Part shown: positions 15,669 through 24,641 of the stretch, piece after piece
How the letters are laid out: each line of letters begins with the position of its first letter
Position numbering within the stretch: the first letter of the stretch is position 1
Assembly (NCBI RefSeq): GCF_050942215.1
Contig: NZ_CP192056.1
Span: 4,402,001 to 4,466,000 of the forward strand
Direction: 5' to 3'
Length of the DNA stretch: 64,000 nt
Origin: Sphaerimonospora sp050942215
Lineage (GTDB): Bacteria; Actinomycetota; Actinomycetes; Streptosporangiales; Streptosporangiaceae
Notes under the pieces: model-generated
What the model was told of the DNA's origin: nothing
Seen by the model: the letters and a program-made list of their open reading frames with translations, nothing else
The model's database searches: none
Program-made: the position numbers and the translations under genes

Positions 15669-17755
15669 GGCGTCTCCTCCCGTCCCGGGCCGGCCGCCCG
15701 GCCATGCGCCTGCGCCTGGATGGCGGTGATCGCCACGGTGTTGACGATGTCGTCGACGGTCGCGCCCCTGGACAGGTCGTTGACCGGCTTGCGCAGGCCC
15801 TGCAGCACCGGTCCCACGGCCACCGCGCCGGCGCTGCGCTGTACGGCCTTGTAGAGGTTGTTGCCGGTGTTGAGGTCGGGCACCACGAACACCGTCGCCC
15901 GCCCGGCGACCGGGCTGCCCGGCATCTTCGCCCTGGCCACGCTCGGCTCGGCCGCGGCGTCGTACTGGATCGGGCCCTCCACCGGCAGGTCCGGCCGCAG
16001 CTCGCGGATGAGCGCCGTGGCCCGGCGCACCTTGTCCACCTCGGGGCCCGTTCCGGACTCCCCCGTGGAGTAGGACAGCATGGCGACGCGGGGTTCGACG
16101 CCGAACCTGGCGGCGGTCGCCGCCGACGAGATCCCGATGTCGGCGAGCTGCTCGGCCGTGGGATCGGGGACGACCGCGCAGTCGCCGTACACGAGGACCC
16201 GGTCGGCGAGGCACATGAAGAAGACGCTGGACACGATCCCCACGCCGGGCGAGGTCTTGATGATCTCGAAGGACGGGCGGATGGTGTGGGCCGTGGTGTG
16301 CGCGGCGCCCGAGACCATGCCGTCGGCCAGCCCGAGGTGGACCATGAGCGTGCCGAAGTAGGACACGTCGGTGACGGCGTCGCGGGCCTGCGCGAGCGTC
16401 ATGCCCCTGTGCGCCCGAAGCCGCGCGTACTCCTGGGCGAACAGCTCGCGCAGCTCCTCGTCGAACGGGCTGATCACGTGCGCGTCGTCGATGGCCAGGC
16501 CCATCTGGGCGGCGGCCGCCCGGATCTCCCGCTCGTCGCCGAGCAGGGTCAGCTCGGCCACGCCGCGCCGCAGCAGGCTGTCGGCCGCGCGCAGGATCCG
16601 CGGCTCGGCGCCCTCGGGCAGCACGATGTGGCGGCGCTCGGCCCGGGCCCGCTCCAGCAGGTCGTACTCGAACATCAGCGGGGTGACCGCGGCGGCCTTG
16701 GTGATCCGCAGGCTGCGCAGCAGCGCCGCGGTGTCGACGTTGCCGGCGAACAGGCCCAGCGCTGTGTCGATCTTGCCCTTCGCGTCGGGGGTGAACATCC
16801 CCTCGGCCTCCGACAGCGCCTTGGCCGTCTCGAAGGTGCCCCCGTCGGTAGTGATCACGGGCAGCCGGATGTCCATACCGTCGAGCAGCCGGCTGACCGG
16901 CTCCGGCAGCTCAAGCCCGCCGTTGAGGATGATCGCGGACAGGGCGGGGAACATGGGCGCCCGGTGCGCGGCCATCAGGCCGGGCACCAGCGCCGCTGCG
17001 CGGTCGGCCGGGACGATGACGGCCACGCCGTCGGAGAGCCGGTCGAGGATGTTCGGCAACGACATCGCCCCGACCATGAGGGCGCCGACCTCCCGGCCGA
17101 GCTGCTGCTCGTCCCCCTTGAACAGCCTGCCGTCGCAGGCGGCGACCAGATCGCTCACCGTGGGCGCCGACAGCCTCGGCTCCTCCGGCAGGACGTACGC
17201 GCTGACGCGGGCGGCGACCTCGTCCACCAGGCCGGGCGTGACGCGGGTGACGATGGTGGCCAGCTCGGTCGCGTGCCGGTCGGCGAGCTCCTTCCTGGAC
17301 ATCTCGACCGCCGCCGCGATGTCGTCGGGCGTGCGGTGCAGCCCGGTCACCACGTTGACGACCGGCGTGCCCAGATTCGCGGCCAGCTCGGCGTTGAAGA
17401 CGAACTCGGTGGGCGCGCCGACGTCGGTGTAGTCGGTGCCGACCACGACGACGGCGTCGCACCGGCCGGCCAGCGCGCGATAGCGGGCCAGGATCTCACC
17501 GGTCGCCCGTTCCTCGTCGGCGTGCAGGTCCTCGTAGGTGACGCCCACGCACATCTCGTACGGCAGGCCGATGCCGAAGCGGGCACGCACGGTGTTGACC
17601 AGGCCGTCCTCCCGGCCCGCCCGGACGAGCGGCCGGAACACGCCCACGGTCTCGACCTGGCGGGTCAGCAGCTCGATCATGCCGAGGGCGATCGCGCCCT
17701 TGTTGCTCCTGGCGTCGCTCGCCGCGACGTACACCCCGATCGCGATCGCGTTCAC
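15665..17755 (-). CDS. pta: Phosphate acetyltransferase
   Basis: 696 aa, the long Pta form, GTG 17755 with GGGAGGGG upstream. N-terminal P-loop-like/DRTGG region (about residues 1-330: IGVYVAASDARSNKGAIALG; IVPADRAAALVPGLMA) and C-terminal catalytic PTA domain (from about 370: IVLPEGAEPRILRAADSLLRRG; YSTGESGTGPEVDKVRRAT; FVVPDLNTGNNLYKAVQR). It converts acetyl-CoA + Pi to acetyl phosphate + CoA. Translationally coupled to ackA. The region between this gene and 18004 contains only the xyloglucanase terminator. Confidence 0.97.
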   Translation of the reverse strand: MNAIAIGVYVAASDARSNKGAIALGMIELLTRQVETVGVFRPLVRAGREDGLVNTVRARFGIGLPYEMCVGVTYEDLHADEERATGEILARYRALAGRCDAVVVVGTDYTDVGAPTEFVFNAELAANLGTPVVNVVTGLHRTPDDIAAAVEMSRKELADRHATELATIVTRVTPGLVDEVAARVSAYVLPEEPRLSAPTVSDLVAACDGRLFKGDEQQLGREVGALMVGAMSLPNILDRLSDGVAVIVPADRAAALVPGLMAAHRAPMFPALSAIILNGGLELPEPVSRLLDGMDIRLPVITTDGGTFETAKALSEAEGMFTPDAKGKIDTALGLFAGNVDTAALLRSLRITKAAAVTPLMFEYDLLERARAERRHIVLPEGAEPRILRAADSLLRRGVAELTLLGDEREIRAAAAQMGLAIDDAHVISPFDEELRELFAQEYARLRAHRGMTLAQARDAVTDVSYFGTLMVHLGLADGMVSGAAHTTAHTIRPSFEIIKTSPGVGIVSSVFFMCLADRVLVYGDCAVVPDPTAEQLADIGISSAATAARFGVEPRVAMLSYSTGESGTGPEVDKVRRATALIRELRPDLPVEGPIQYDAAAEPSVARAKMPGSPVAGRATVFVVPDLNTGNNLYKAVQRSAGAVAVGPVLQGLRKPVNDLSRGATVDDIVNTVAITAIQAQAHGRAAGPGREETP

Positions 17756-17941
17756 CTAGTGCCCCTCCCGCCGATCTCTGCCCCGTCGCGTCGTCCGGGG
17801 CGGCACCTCGCTGCGTTCTCGTCGTCGCCCGTGGCTCCGCCGCGGGCTTCTCCTCCGCCTTGCGATGCACCACCCCGGACAGCGCGCGGACCGGGCGAAC
17901 CTTGGCGATCGAGGCACAGGACAAAGCGTATGCGAAACGGC

Positions 17942-17979
17942 GGACCGGCCCGAGCGTGATCGGACGCCCGGGCCGGTCC
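17942..17979 (-). terminator. Strong hairpin after the GH74 gene
   Basis: GGACCGGCCCG (17942-17952) pairs perfectly with CGGGCCGGTCC (17969-17979), an 11-bp stem with a 16-nt loop about 25 bp downstream of the GH74 stop on the minus strand. It may also insulate pta promoter sequences. Confidence 0.75.
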
Positions 17980-18004
17980 CGTCAGCCTTCCCGAGAGGGG
18001 TGGG

Positions 18005-20749
18005 TCAGGAGGCCGTGCAGGTCACCGGGGACGGTACGGCGTTGCTGCCGCCGGACAGGTCGGCGGTGAAACCGAATGTGGTGCCGGCCCCGGAACCGAG
18101 GGAACCGTTCCAGCTCACATTGCCGACCGTGACGTTCGCTCCGGACTGGGTGTAATCCCCGCTCCAGAGCTGGTTGATCTTCTGGCCGTTGGCGAACGCC
18201 CACTTGACCGTCCAGCCGCTGATCGCGGCGCTGCCCGAGTTCTTCACCGTGACCTCGCCCTGGAAGCCGCCCGGCCACTGGTTGGTCACCTTGTACGTCG
18301 CCGCGCACGCCTTGCCGCCCGGGGTCGGTGTCGGTGTCGGCGTGGGGGTCGGAGTCGGCGTCGGCGTGGGAGTCGGCGTCGGCGTCGGAGTGGGGGTGGG
18401 AGTGGGGGTGGGAGTCGGTGTCGGCGTGGGGGTGGGGGTGGGGGTCGGCGTCGGCGTGGGCGTGGGGGTGCCGCCCTTGCGGTCGCCGTAGATGATGCCC
18501 CGGCCGTTGGTGCCGAGGTAGACGCGGCCGTAGATCCGGGGGTCACCGGTGAGGGCCTCGCCCATGTTGCCGTACTGGTGCTGGTCGTCGTTGATCCGCA
18601 CCCAGCTCGCGGCCGTGTCGTCGGACCGGAACAGGCCGGTCACCCCGTCGATCTCACCCACCAGGTAGAGGGCGTGGTACGACTTGCCGGGCGCCGCCTT
18701 GCCGAAGCCGATGTTGATGGAGCTGGTCACGTTCGGCACCTTGGTGAACGACGCGCCCGAGTCGGTGGAACGCCACAGGCCGCCCTCGCCGGCGAGCCAG
18801 ATGTCGCCCCCGTGGCCGGGGACGGCCTTGAAGTGCATGTCGCCCTCGGACGGCAGGCCGGTCGCCGCTGTGGCGGAGAAGCTCGCGCCGCCGTTGGTGC
18901 TCACATAGAACCTGCCGCCGGACAGCGCGTAGAACTTCTGCGGGTCGACCCGGTCGGACTCGATGATCGCGTTCGCCGGGACGCCGCTGGAGGCCGTCCA
19001 GCTGTTGCCGTACCCGACGGAGTAGACCACCTGCTGCCCGGGGTCGCCCGGGGCCCAGACGAACCTGCTGCCGTCGGCGGCGGCGGCCACGGTGCCGCCG
19101 TTGTTGACGCCGCCCGGCTCGCTGCCCTGGAACCAGTTGGCGCCGCCGTCGGTGGAGAACGCCACGTGGCTGTCGTTCGGCCGGTCGGAGTCGGTGAAGT
19201 TGCCCGCCCTGACCATCACGCTCGGGTTCTTCTCCGCGTAGTCGAGCGAGGTGGTCGAGGTGAAGACGGGCGAGGTGAACATCATCGACGGCACCGTGTC
19301 GAGGTCGGTGTGGCGGAAGCCGCCGATGTCGCCCAGCGCGCTGACCAGGGGAGCCCCGCTCGGCGGGCTGACCAGGTCGAGGACCGCCGTCTCCTCGAGA
19401 CCCTTCACCATCGGCTTGATGGTGAACTGGCCGCCCGAGTCCCACTTGGTGAGGTCGGTGGTGCCGTAGATCGTGGCGCCGGTGCCGTACATCATCCGGT
19501 TCGAGTCGAACGGGTCGATCTCGACGGACTCGTTCATCCAGCCCAGCTTCGGCGTGACCTCCGGCGGCTGCGGGTTGGTGCCGAACGTCAGCCAGGGAGC
19601 CGCCGAGATGTCCATCTTGTAGCGGAAGCTGCGGTCCGGGTAGGAGGTCCAGTCCCAGATGCGGGTCCAGGTGGCGCCCGCGTCGGTGCTCCGGAAGAAG
19701 ATCGCGTCGGGCCACCAGGAGACCTGGGTGGCGACCATGATGGTCTTCGGGTTCTGCCGGTCGATGGTCAGGCCGCTGTACCCGAAGTAGTCGTCCCCGC
19801 TGCTGGACGGAATCGGGCTGATCTGGGTCCAGGTGCCCGTCGCGGTGGCGTAGCGCCACACGTCGCCCTTGGCGCCGTCGTACGGCCCGCCGGTGTCGCT
19901 CGTGGCGATGTAGAGGTAGCCGTTGACCGTGTCGAGCACGCCCTTGTGGGCGATGTAGCCGGTCGGCTGGCCGGCGAGCCGCTCCCAGGTGGCGCCGCCG
20001 TCGGTGGTCCGGTAGACGGTGTTGTCCTTGTCGGCCACGCCCACGTAGATGGTCTGGGTGGCGTTGCCTGAGGTGCCGGTGCGCTTGTCGAACGTCACCC
20101 AGACGACGCCCTGGATGTCTCCGTCGTAGTCGCCGCTGCCGGCCCGGTAGTTGCCGGCGTTCGGGAAGTTGGTGACCTTGGCCCAGGTCGCGCCGGAGTC
20201 GGTGCTCCGCCACAGCCCCTGGCCGCTCGGCGCCCCGAAGTAGAGGACGCTGTTCTTGTTCGGGTCGACGGCCAGTCGCTCGCCCATGCCGCGGCCGGGC
20301 ATGTTGCCGCCCAGCTTGAACGGCAGCTTGGTCACCTGCCAGCTGTCGCCCTTGTTGGACGAGCGCAGGATCGCGCCGTTGTTGGGATCCCAGCTGTTGG
20401 TGTACATGCCGACGGCCGCGTACACCTTGTTGGCGTCAGAGGGGTCGGCGGCGATGCTGGCGACGCCGTTGTAGCCCCAGTTGTCCCACCCTGCCCAGTC
20501 GAGGAGCGGGGTCCAGGTCTGGGAGGACTGGTTCCACCGGTAGGCCCCGCCGATGTCGGTACGTGCGTAGATCAGGTCCTTCTGGGCCTGGCTGAAGACG
20601 ATCCCGGGAACGAAACCGCCCCCGGCGATCTGCACGTTCTTGAACGTGGACGGATCTGAGGCGACGGCCGACGCCGACTGCGTGGTAACGGCCACCGCCC
20701 CGACCAGGGCCACCGAGGTGGCCGCGAGCATGCTGAGGAATCTTCGCAT
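18005..20749 (-). CDS. Secreted GH74 xyloglucanase with CBM2
   Basis: 914 aa from ATG 20749 (AAGGGA upstream). Signal peptide (MLAATSVALVGAVAVTTQSASA), then a GH74 beta-propeller pair: GGGFVPGIVFSQAQKDLIYARTDIGGAYRW-type start, repeated Asp-box-like S-T-D-S-G-A-T-W units, FGYSGLTID and NGRGIIYGD at the end of the domain. A (TP)n linker of over 50 residues (about residues 760-815) leads to a C-terminal family 2 carbohydrate-binding module with conserved W (NQWPGGFQG, SGWTVKW, WSGDYTQSG, WNGSL). It degrades xyloglucan outside the cell. No CebR-type palindrome is upstream, although two occur elsewhere in the window. Confidence 0.93.
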   Translation of the reverse strand: MRRFLSMLAATSVALVGAVAVTTQSASAVASDPSTFKNVQIAGGGFVPGIVFSQAQKDLIYARTDIGGAYRWNQSSQTWTPLLDWAGWDNWGYNGVASIAADPSDANKVYAAVGMYTNSWDPNNGAILRSSNKGDSWQVTKLPFKLGGNMPGRGMGERLAVDPNKNSVLYFGAPSGQGLWRSTDSGATWAKVTNFPNAGNYRAGSGDYDGDIQGVVWVTFDKRTGTSGNATQTIYVGVADKDNTVYRTTDGGATWERLAGQPTGYIAHKGVLDTVNGYLYIATSDTGGPYDGAKGDVWRYATATGTWTQISPIPSSSGDDYFGYSGLTIDRQNPKTIMVATQVSWWPDAIFFRSTDAGATWTRIWDWTSYPDRSFRYKMDISAAPWLTFGTNPQPPEVTPKLGWMNESVEIDPFDSNRMMYGTGATIYGTTDLTKWDSGGQFTIKPMVKGLEETAVLDLVSPPSGAPLVSALGDIGGFRHTDLDTVPSMMFTSPVFTSTTSLDYAEKNPSVMVRAGNFTDSDRPNDSHVAFSTDGGANWFQGSEPGGVNNGGTVAAAADGSRFVWAPGDPGQQVVYSVGYGNSWTASSGVPANAIIESDRVDPQKFYALSGGRFYVSTNGGASFSATAATGLPSEGDMHFKAVPGHGGDIWLAGEGGLWRSTDSGASFTKVPNVTSSINIGFGKAAPGKSYHALYLVGEIDGVTGLFRSDDTAASWVRINDDQHQYGNMGEALTGDPRIYGRVYLGTNGRGIIYGDRKGGTPTPTPTPTPTPTPTPTPTPTPTPTPTPTPTPTPTPTPTPTPTPTPTPTPGGKACAATYKVTNQWPGGFQGEVTVKNSGSAAISGWTVKWAFANGQKINQLWSGDYTQSGANVTVGNVSWNGSLGSGAGTTFGFTADLSGGSNAVPSPVTCTAS
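18318..18474. repeat. Low-complexity (TP)n linker-coding repeat
   Basis: A tandem of GTCGG/GTGGG-type hexamers encodes the Thr-Pro linker of the GH74 enzyme. Its length is likely to vary between strains, and it is prone to assembly collapse. Confidence 0.9.
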
Positions 20750-20779
20750 GGACGGTTTTCCCTTCGACATGGACAACCG

Positions 20780-20828
20780 CCATGCACGACCAGGAGTGAC
20801 CCTGACCGTCAACCGCCTCCGTGCATGG
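20780..20828. promoter_or_regulatory. Spaced inverted repeat upstream of the GH74 gene
   Basis: CCATGCAC (20780-20787) and GTGCATGG (20821-20828) are perfect inverted arms 33 bases apart, between the GH74 start and its presumed promoter. They could form a 5'-UTR stem or a regulator site. The rest of the divergent region to 20943 is relatively AT-rich (a run of A at 20885-20891) and probably holds promoters for both genes. Confidence 0.35.
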
Positions 20829-20943
20829 AACTTGAGAGAGATTCACACACACCCGGCATCGGCGTCAATAGTTTGGGGGCCATACAAAAAAACGGAACTT
20901 CGACGCGCTTGCGGCGGATGCCGGATGGAAGATAATTCTGGAT

Positions 20944-21768
20944 ATGACCAACGCACTCGTGCTCGGTGGCGGCGGGGTCGCCGGGATCGCCTGGATGGCC
21001 GGAATCGTGACGGGACTGCGCCGGGAGGGCGTCGATCTCGGCACAGCGGACCGGATCATCGGCACTTCCGCCGGATCAGTGGTCGGGACCCTCATCGCCA
21101 CCGGGGCCGACCTGGAGCAGGCCATCACCCGTCAGCGGGATGTCGACACCGGCCCGGCCCCGGCCATCGATCTGGACGCCACCGCGCAGTCGTTCGCCGT
21201 TCTCGCCGACACCACCATCGAGCCGGTGGAGCGGCTCCGCATGGTCGGCCGGATGGCCCTCGACGCCCGCGTCGACCACGCGGCGGACCGGCTCGCCGCG
21301 GTCGGCGAGCGGCTCCCCGTCAAGGAATGGCCCGACCGGGAACTCCTGATCACCTCGGTGGACACGGAGACCGGGGAGTTCGTCGTCTGGACGCGGGAGT
21401 CGGGCGTCCCGCTGGTGCTCGCCGTGGCTTCGAGCTGTGCCGTACCGATGATCTTCCCACCCGTCGAGATCGGCGGCAGGCGCTACATGGACGGCGGGGT
21501 GCGCTCGGCCACCAGCGCCGACCTGGCCGCCGGCGCGACGACGGTGATCGTGCTGGAGCCACTGGGCCACCTCACTCCCCGCGCCGCTCTCGAAGCCGAA
21601 CTCGAGAAGTCGGGAGCGTCCCGGACGCACGTGATCCACCCCGATGACGCCACGATCGCCGTGTTCGGCGAGGACGTGCTGGATCCCGCCCTGTGGGGCC
21701 CGGCCTTCAAGGCCGGGCTCGCCCAGTCGCCGTTGTCGGCCGGACCGCTGCGCGACCTCTGGAAGTGA
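20944..21768 (+). CDS. Patatin-like phospholipase
   Basis: 274 aa. LGGGGVAGIAWMAGI is the oxyanion glycine-rich loop, GTSAGS the nucleophile elbow (Ser42) and YMDGGVRS the catalytic Asp region (about Asp183), so the Ser-Asp dyad is complete. Members hydrolyse acyl chains from phospholipids or other lipids, or act as acyltransferases. No signal peptide is present. The gene is divergent from the GH74 gene and ends in a strong terminator. Confidence 0.92.
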   Translation: MTNALVLGGGGVAGIAWMAGIVTGLRREGVDLGTADRIIGTSAGSVVGTLIATGADLEQAITRQRDVDTGPAPAIDLDATAQSFAVLADTTIEPVERLRMVGRMALDARVDHAADRLAAVGERLPVKEWPDRELLITSVDTETGEFVVWTRESGVPLVLAVASSCAVPMIFPPVEIGGRRYMDGGVRSATSADLAAGATTVIVLEPLGHLTPRAALEAELEKSGASRTHVIHPDDATIAVFGEDVLDPALWGPAFKAGLAQSPLSAGPLRDLWK

Positions 21769-21777
21769 ATCTCCGGC

Positions 21778-21822
21778 GGAGCGGTGCCCGATCGACTCGC
21801 GGTGAATCGATCGGGCCGCTCC
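21778..21822 (+). terminator. Strong hairpin after patatin gene
   Basis: GGAGCGG-T-GCCCGATCGA (21778-21795) pairs with TCGATCGGGC-CGCTCC (21807-21822), a long stem with one bulge just after the stop codon, followed by a C-rich run. Confidence 0.8.
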
Positions 21823-21933
21823 CCCCGTCCCGGCCACCCGGCGCTCTGATCGGGTAGTCCCCGTCCCATGGATCGATCCCCTTCGGCGATCCTCTCGGTG
21901 GCCTCCCGCCGGGTGCCGCGTCACCGAGCGGCG

Positions 21934-22131
21934 CTACCGCGCCTCGGTGACCGCCTTGCTGACGGCGTTCGGGCCGTCGTACTGCCGGTCCGGCAGCCTC
22001 TCCAACGCATTGATGATGTTGTCGTCCGCGCCGTGATCGCGGGCCGTCTGGATCAGGTCGGACTTCCCTGCCGGGTAGTCCACGCCCTTGAGGTGCTTCT
22101 GCAGTTGGATCGGGTTCGGGGCGTCCGCCAT
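21934..22131 (-). CDS. DUF2795 domain protein
   Basis: 65 aa. P-N-P-I-Q-L-Q-K-H-L-K-G-V-D-Y-P-A-G-K, DLIQTARDHGADD, and LERLPDRQYDGPNAVSKAV match the short DUF2795 fold, small abundant proteins of unknown function in actinobacteria. GAAGGGAGAAC precedes the ATG. Confidence 0.88.
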   Translation of the reverse strand: MADAPNPIQLQKHLKGVDYPAGKSDLIQTARDHGADDNIINALERLPDRQYDGPNAVSKAVTEAR

Positions 22132-22172
22132 GGCGGTTCTCCCTTCGTCGACGTTCCGCTGCCCTCCCCCGC

Positions 22173-22826
22173 CTACCCATCGTTTCCCGCATCACTCCCG
22201 CCGGACGCGGTGAAGCGCGCGGCTGGATGGATCATGACGGCCGGGATCGACGCCGTGGTCCCGTTGGCGACGGTGGTCGTGCCGTACACGGCCTTGCCGG
22301 ACGCGAGATCGACGGCGAGCCGGGCCGCGCTGCCCGCCTCCCGCGTGATGTCCAGGAGGGCCGCCGGCCGCCGCGTCACATCGGCCCGAGGTCCGGCGAA
22401 GCCCGCGAAGGCGTCCACCGGCCCGTTCGCCAGCCGGTCGTACGCGATGACCTTGGCGCGCAGGAGCTTCGCCCCCGCGACCTGGGCCACGGTGTCCTCG
22501 GGCCGGACCGCGATCAGGATGAGCACCCGCACGCCGTCGGCGAGCATTTCGGAAAGTTGCCGATCCTGGGTGGCCTGGTCGCCGCGGGCGTTGGCGGTCA
22601 CGACCGTACATTTCGGGCACAGAGCGGCGACCGCCCGCGTGATGGCGGGCCGATCGTGCGTGTCGTACCGTCGGCCGTCGGGCAGCAGCAGCCCGATCGT
22701 GAAACCGTCGGCGAGTCTGCCCACCGCGCCCAGCCCGGTCCCCGAGTACGGGAGTGCCATGTCACACGCTGGGACCGCCGTCAGGAGGGCCAGGGAAGCG
22801 ACGGCCGCCACGAGTCGTATCTCCAC
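22173..22826 (-). CDS. Sugar-binding lipoprotein (XylF-like) with internal deletion
   Basis: 217 aa from GTG 22826 (GGGGGA 5 nt upstream), with a lipoprotein-like signal (LLTAVPAC). The first about 130 residues match lobe 1 of xylose-type periplasmic binding proteins (IGLLLPDGRRYDTHDRPAITRAVAALCPKC; DGVRVLILIAVRPEDT; VIAYDRL..GPVDAFAGF). It then jumps directly to the C-terminal segment (DITREAGSAARLAVDL; TTTVANGT..IPAVMIHP). Normal XylF-type proteins are about 340-370 aa, so about 130-150 residues including most of lobe 2 are missing, in frame. It probably no longer binds sugar normally. No permease or ATPase genes accompany it. Confidence 0.65.
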   Translation of the reverse strand: MEIRLVAAVASLALLTAVPACDMALPYSGTGLGAVGRLADGFTIGLLLPDGRRYDTHDRPAITRAVAALCPKCTVVTANARGDQATQDRQLSEMLADGVRVLILIAVRPEDTVAQVAGAKLLRAKVIAYDRLANGPVDAFAGFAGPRADVTRRPAALLDITREAGSAARLAVDLASGKAVYGTTTVANGTTASIPAVMIHPAARFTASGGSDAGNDG

Positions 22827-23224
22827 AGCAATCCCCCGATCGCACGCAGAGCCACTCCGCCATGCCGTACCCGACGCTTGGGGCGCAAAAGCCCTCATTG
22901 CCCCGCTGCGTGCTCATCGGCGGCGCGTTCTTGGCGTCGATCACCCCGGAGGTTCCGTCCTCCTCGCCCCTGGATGGTCCCCGAGCCGGACGGGCATGCC
23001 GGCCTTGACGATCCGCCTGGCACACCGCTCTTCTTCTCCTCCCCCTCGGGCTCCGGCTCCCGTGGCGACCGGCCGGGACAGGGACATCCGGGAGATCTTC
23101 CGGCCCGTTGCGTCCGAACCCGGCGTCGTGATCCGCATGACGGCGCGGACGGCTCGGAAACCTTCGGATTCTGCTGGGATGCGGGACTGCGCACCCCCCG
23201 AGTTGTGAGAGACTGCACCATTGC
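22827..23224. other. Intergenic region without recognisable gene
   Basis: About 400 bp between the XylF-like start and the tRNA. Six-frame translations give no recognisable protein. It probably contains the tRNA promoter, but no clear boxes stand out. Confidence 0.5.
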
Positions 23225-23298
23225 GGGGCGGTAGCTCAGCCGGTCAGAGCATCGGACTCATAATCCGTGGGTCGTGGGTTCAAGTCCCACCCGCCCTA
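23225..23298 (+). tRNA. tRNA with CAU anticodon (Met or Ile2)
   Basis: Acceptor GGGGCGG pairs with CCGCCCT (one G-U), D-arm GCTC/GAGC, anticodon loop CTCATAA with CAT at 23259-23261, T-arm GTGGG-TTCAAGT-CCCAC, discriminator A, CCA not encoded. The anticodon stem has a U-U mismatch at its outer pair. CAU fits elongator Met or lysidine-modified Ile2; the A discriminator and GGACTCATAATCC stem are compatible with either. I lean to Met without certainty. Confidence 0.9.
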
Positions 23299-24422
23299 CT
23301 CCGCTTCATCATTGGTGTGCCGCCTGACCTGCGGTTTCATGGGTCTCATGGGTTGATATGCCACGCGGCCGCATGCCGCTGATAGCGGCCATGCGCCAAT
23401 GGCCGCGAACATAGGCGGGAATGGTCTCGGTCTCGTTTTCCCAGGTGAGATCGGCCGTTCTCGGCATCTCGCGGAATGGCTCCGCACCCGTACGCCTAAG
23501 GACCCCGAGATCTCTCCCGGGGTCCTATCCGCCGGTCGGGCCGTCGCCCGTACCGGTCGATGCGGTCGATGCCCGCCCGCCACGGCGGCACCGTGATCAC
23601 CTCGACCGGCGAGGCACTCGAACCCGACCCGGGGCCACCGTCTGCGCACCGTTCATGTCGTCGGTGATGCCGCTGCCGGCAGACGGTCGCTCGGCCCGGC
23701 CGGGTGGTCTCGCTCAGGACCTCCTCTGCCGTCTCCCGGACGGTCGTCAGCCGGGCCGGCACCTGTTCCGACCGCTCACGCGGCCGCTCGATCCGTCCCC
23801 GGATCGTCTCGACGCGATCCCGGGCCGCCGCCTTCCGCCTTGCCGGCCCCTCCGGCAACGGGCCCATCACGATCGCCTCCGCCCCGCACGGTAAAGGACG
23901 CACGGTAAGGACGCACGGTAAGGACGCACGGTAAAGGACGATTCCGCCGCCGGCGAGAGGGGTCTCGATGTTCCAGGTCAACCGGTCCCCGAGTAAGAAC
24001 TGAACCCGAGCGATTCACGAATGCGGAACTTCCTGGAGTCGCGTCGTGGCCGCCCCCCGGACGTCGAAGTAACTCGAGATCCGCCGCAGCCGCCTGCGCC
24101 GGCCAGCATGGAACAGGTGTCCGTCCGTTTATGGCTGCCGTTGTCCGGTGACCGCGTTTGGGTCCGGGTGGCCTCGCCCGGCGACGATGCCACCCGGAGT
24201 TGAGTTGGACGCCGACCCGAAAGGTGCTGTGTCGATGTCCGCCAGGTCGGCCTGCCCCGCAACCGCAACCCTGAACGGCGCCATCGCACCACCTACCCCG
24301 TTTCGTCAAACGCACCCGACGAGCGGCTACCGCGAACGACGTCCAACTGACAGAGGCGTCCGCCGCGCTGGCACCCACCGTCCGGCTTCTGTCCACCACC
24401 CGCGCCCAAATGACCTATCTGA
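23299..24422. other. Decayed region without intact gene
   Basis: No intact gene is recognisable over about 1.1 kb. The reading frames are short and Arg/Pro-rich. One minus-strand segment (23700-23870) reads R-K-A-A-A-R-D-R-V-E-T-I-R-G-R-I-E-R and then L-T-T-V-R-E-T-A-E-E-V-L-S-E, a coiled-coil pattern like the conserved actinobacterial proteins often found beside transposases, but it has no credible continuation. I read the stretch as eroded mobile or accessory DNA downstream of the tRNA. Confidence 0.45.
23886..23939. repeat. Four-copy 13/14-bp tandem repeat
   Basis: Units GCACGGTAAAGGAC, GCACGGTAAGGAC, GCACGGTAAGGAC and GCACGGTAAAGGAC lie end to end; outer copies carry one extra A. It is noncoding by all signs. 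Confidence 0.95.
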
Positions 24423-24560
24423 CGGCCCCGGGTCGATCCCGGTCCGCTCTACCAGGGCGCGGATGCCGTGCGCGCCCAGGTCGGCGGGATGTACGGTGCT
24501 CAGCGGACCGCCGCGCCTGGTCACCGGGGTGCGGACGGCATCGATGAAAGCTTCAGCCAT
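24423..24560 (-). pseudogene. Thiolase (acetyl-CoA acetyltransferase) N-terminal remnant
   Basis: The minus strand encodes MAEAFIDAVRTPVTRRGG, then L-S-T-V-H-P-A-D-L-G-A-H and ALVERTGIDPG, which is the first about 46 residues of a thiolase (A-x-I-x-D-A-V-R-T-P-x-G-R; HPADLGA; RTGIDP). After that homology stops abruptly and the catalytic Cys, His and second Cys regions are absent. It lies directly downstream of the acyl-CoA dehydrogenase on the same strand, so it is likely the remains of a beta-oxidation operon. Confidence 0.7.
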
Positions 24561-24641
24561 ACCGGGCAAGGTACGAGCGCGGCGTTAACCCGGCGTGCGC
24601 CGATGAGCCGTCCGGCGTTACCCCACCCGTGCGGAGCACGG

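Noticed and set aside
15704..17959. A 751-codon open frame antisense to pta
   Set aside because: Shadow of a clearly identified gene; no motif and composition biased to Gly/Arg/Asp.
18310..18480. CRISPR-like or minisatellite array
   Set aside because: The repeat is a Thr-Pro linker within the GH74 frame with no spacers.
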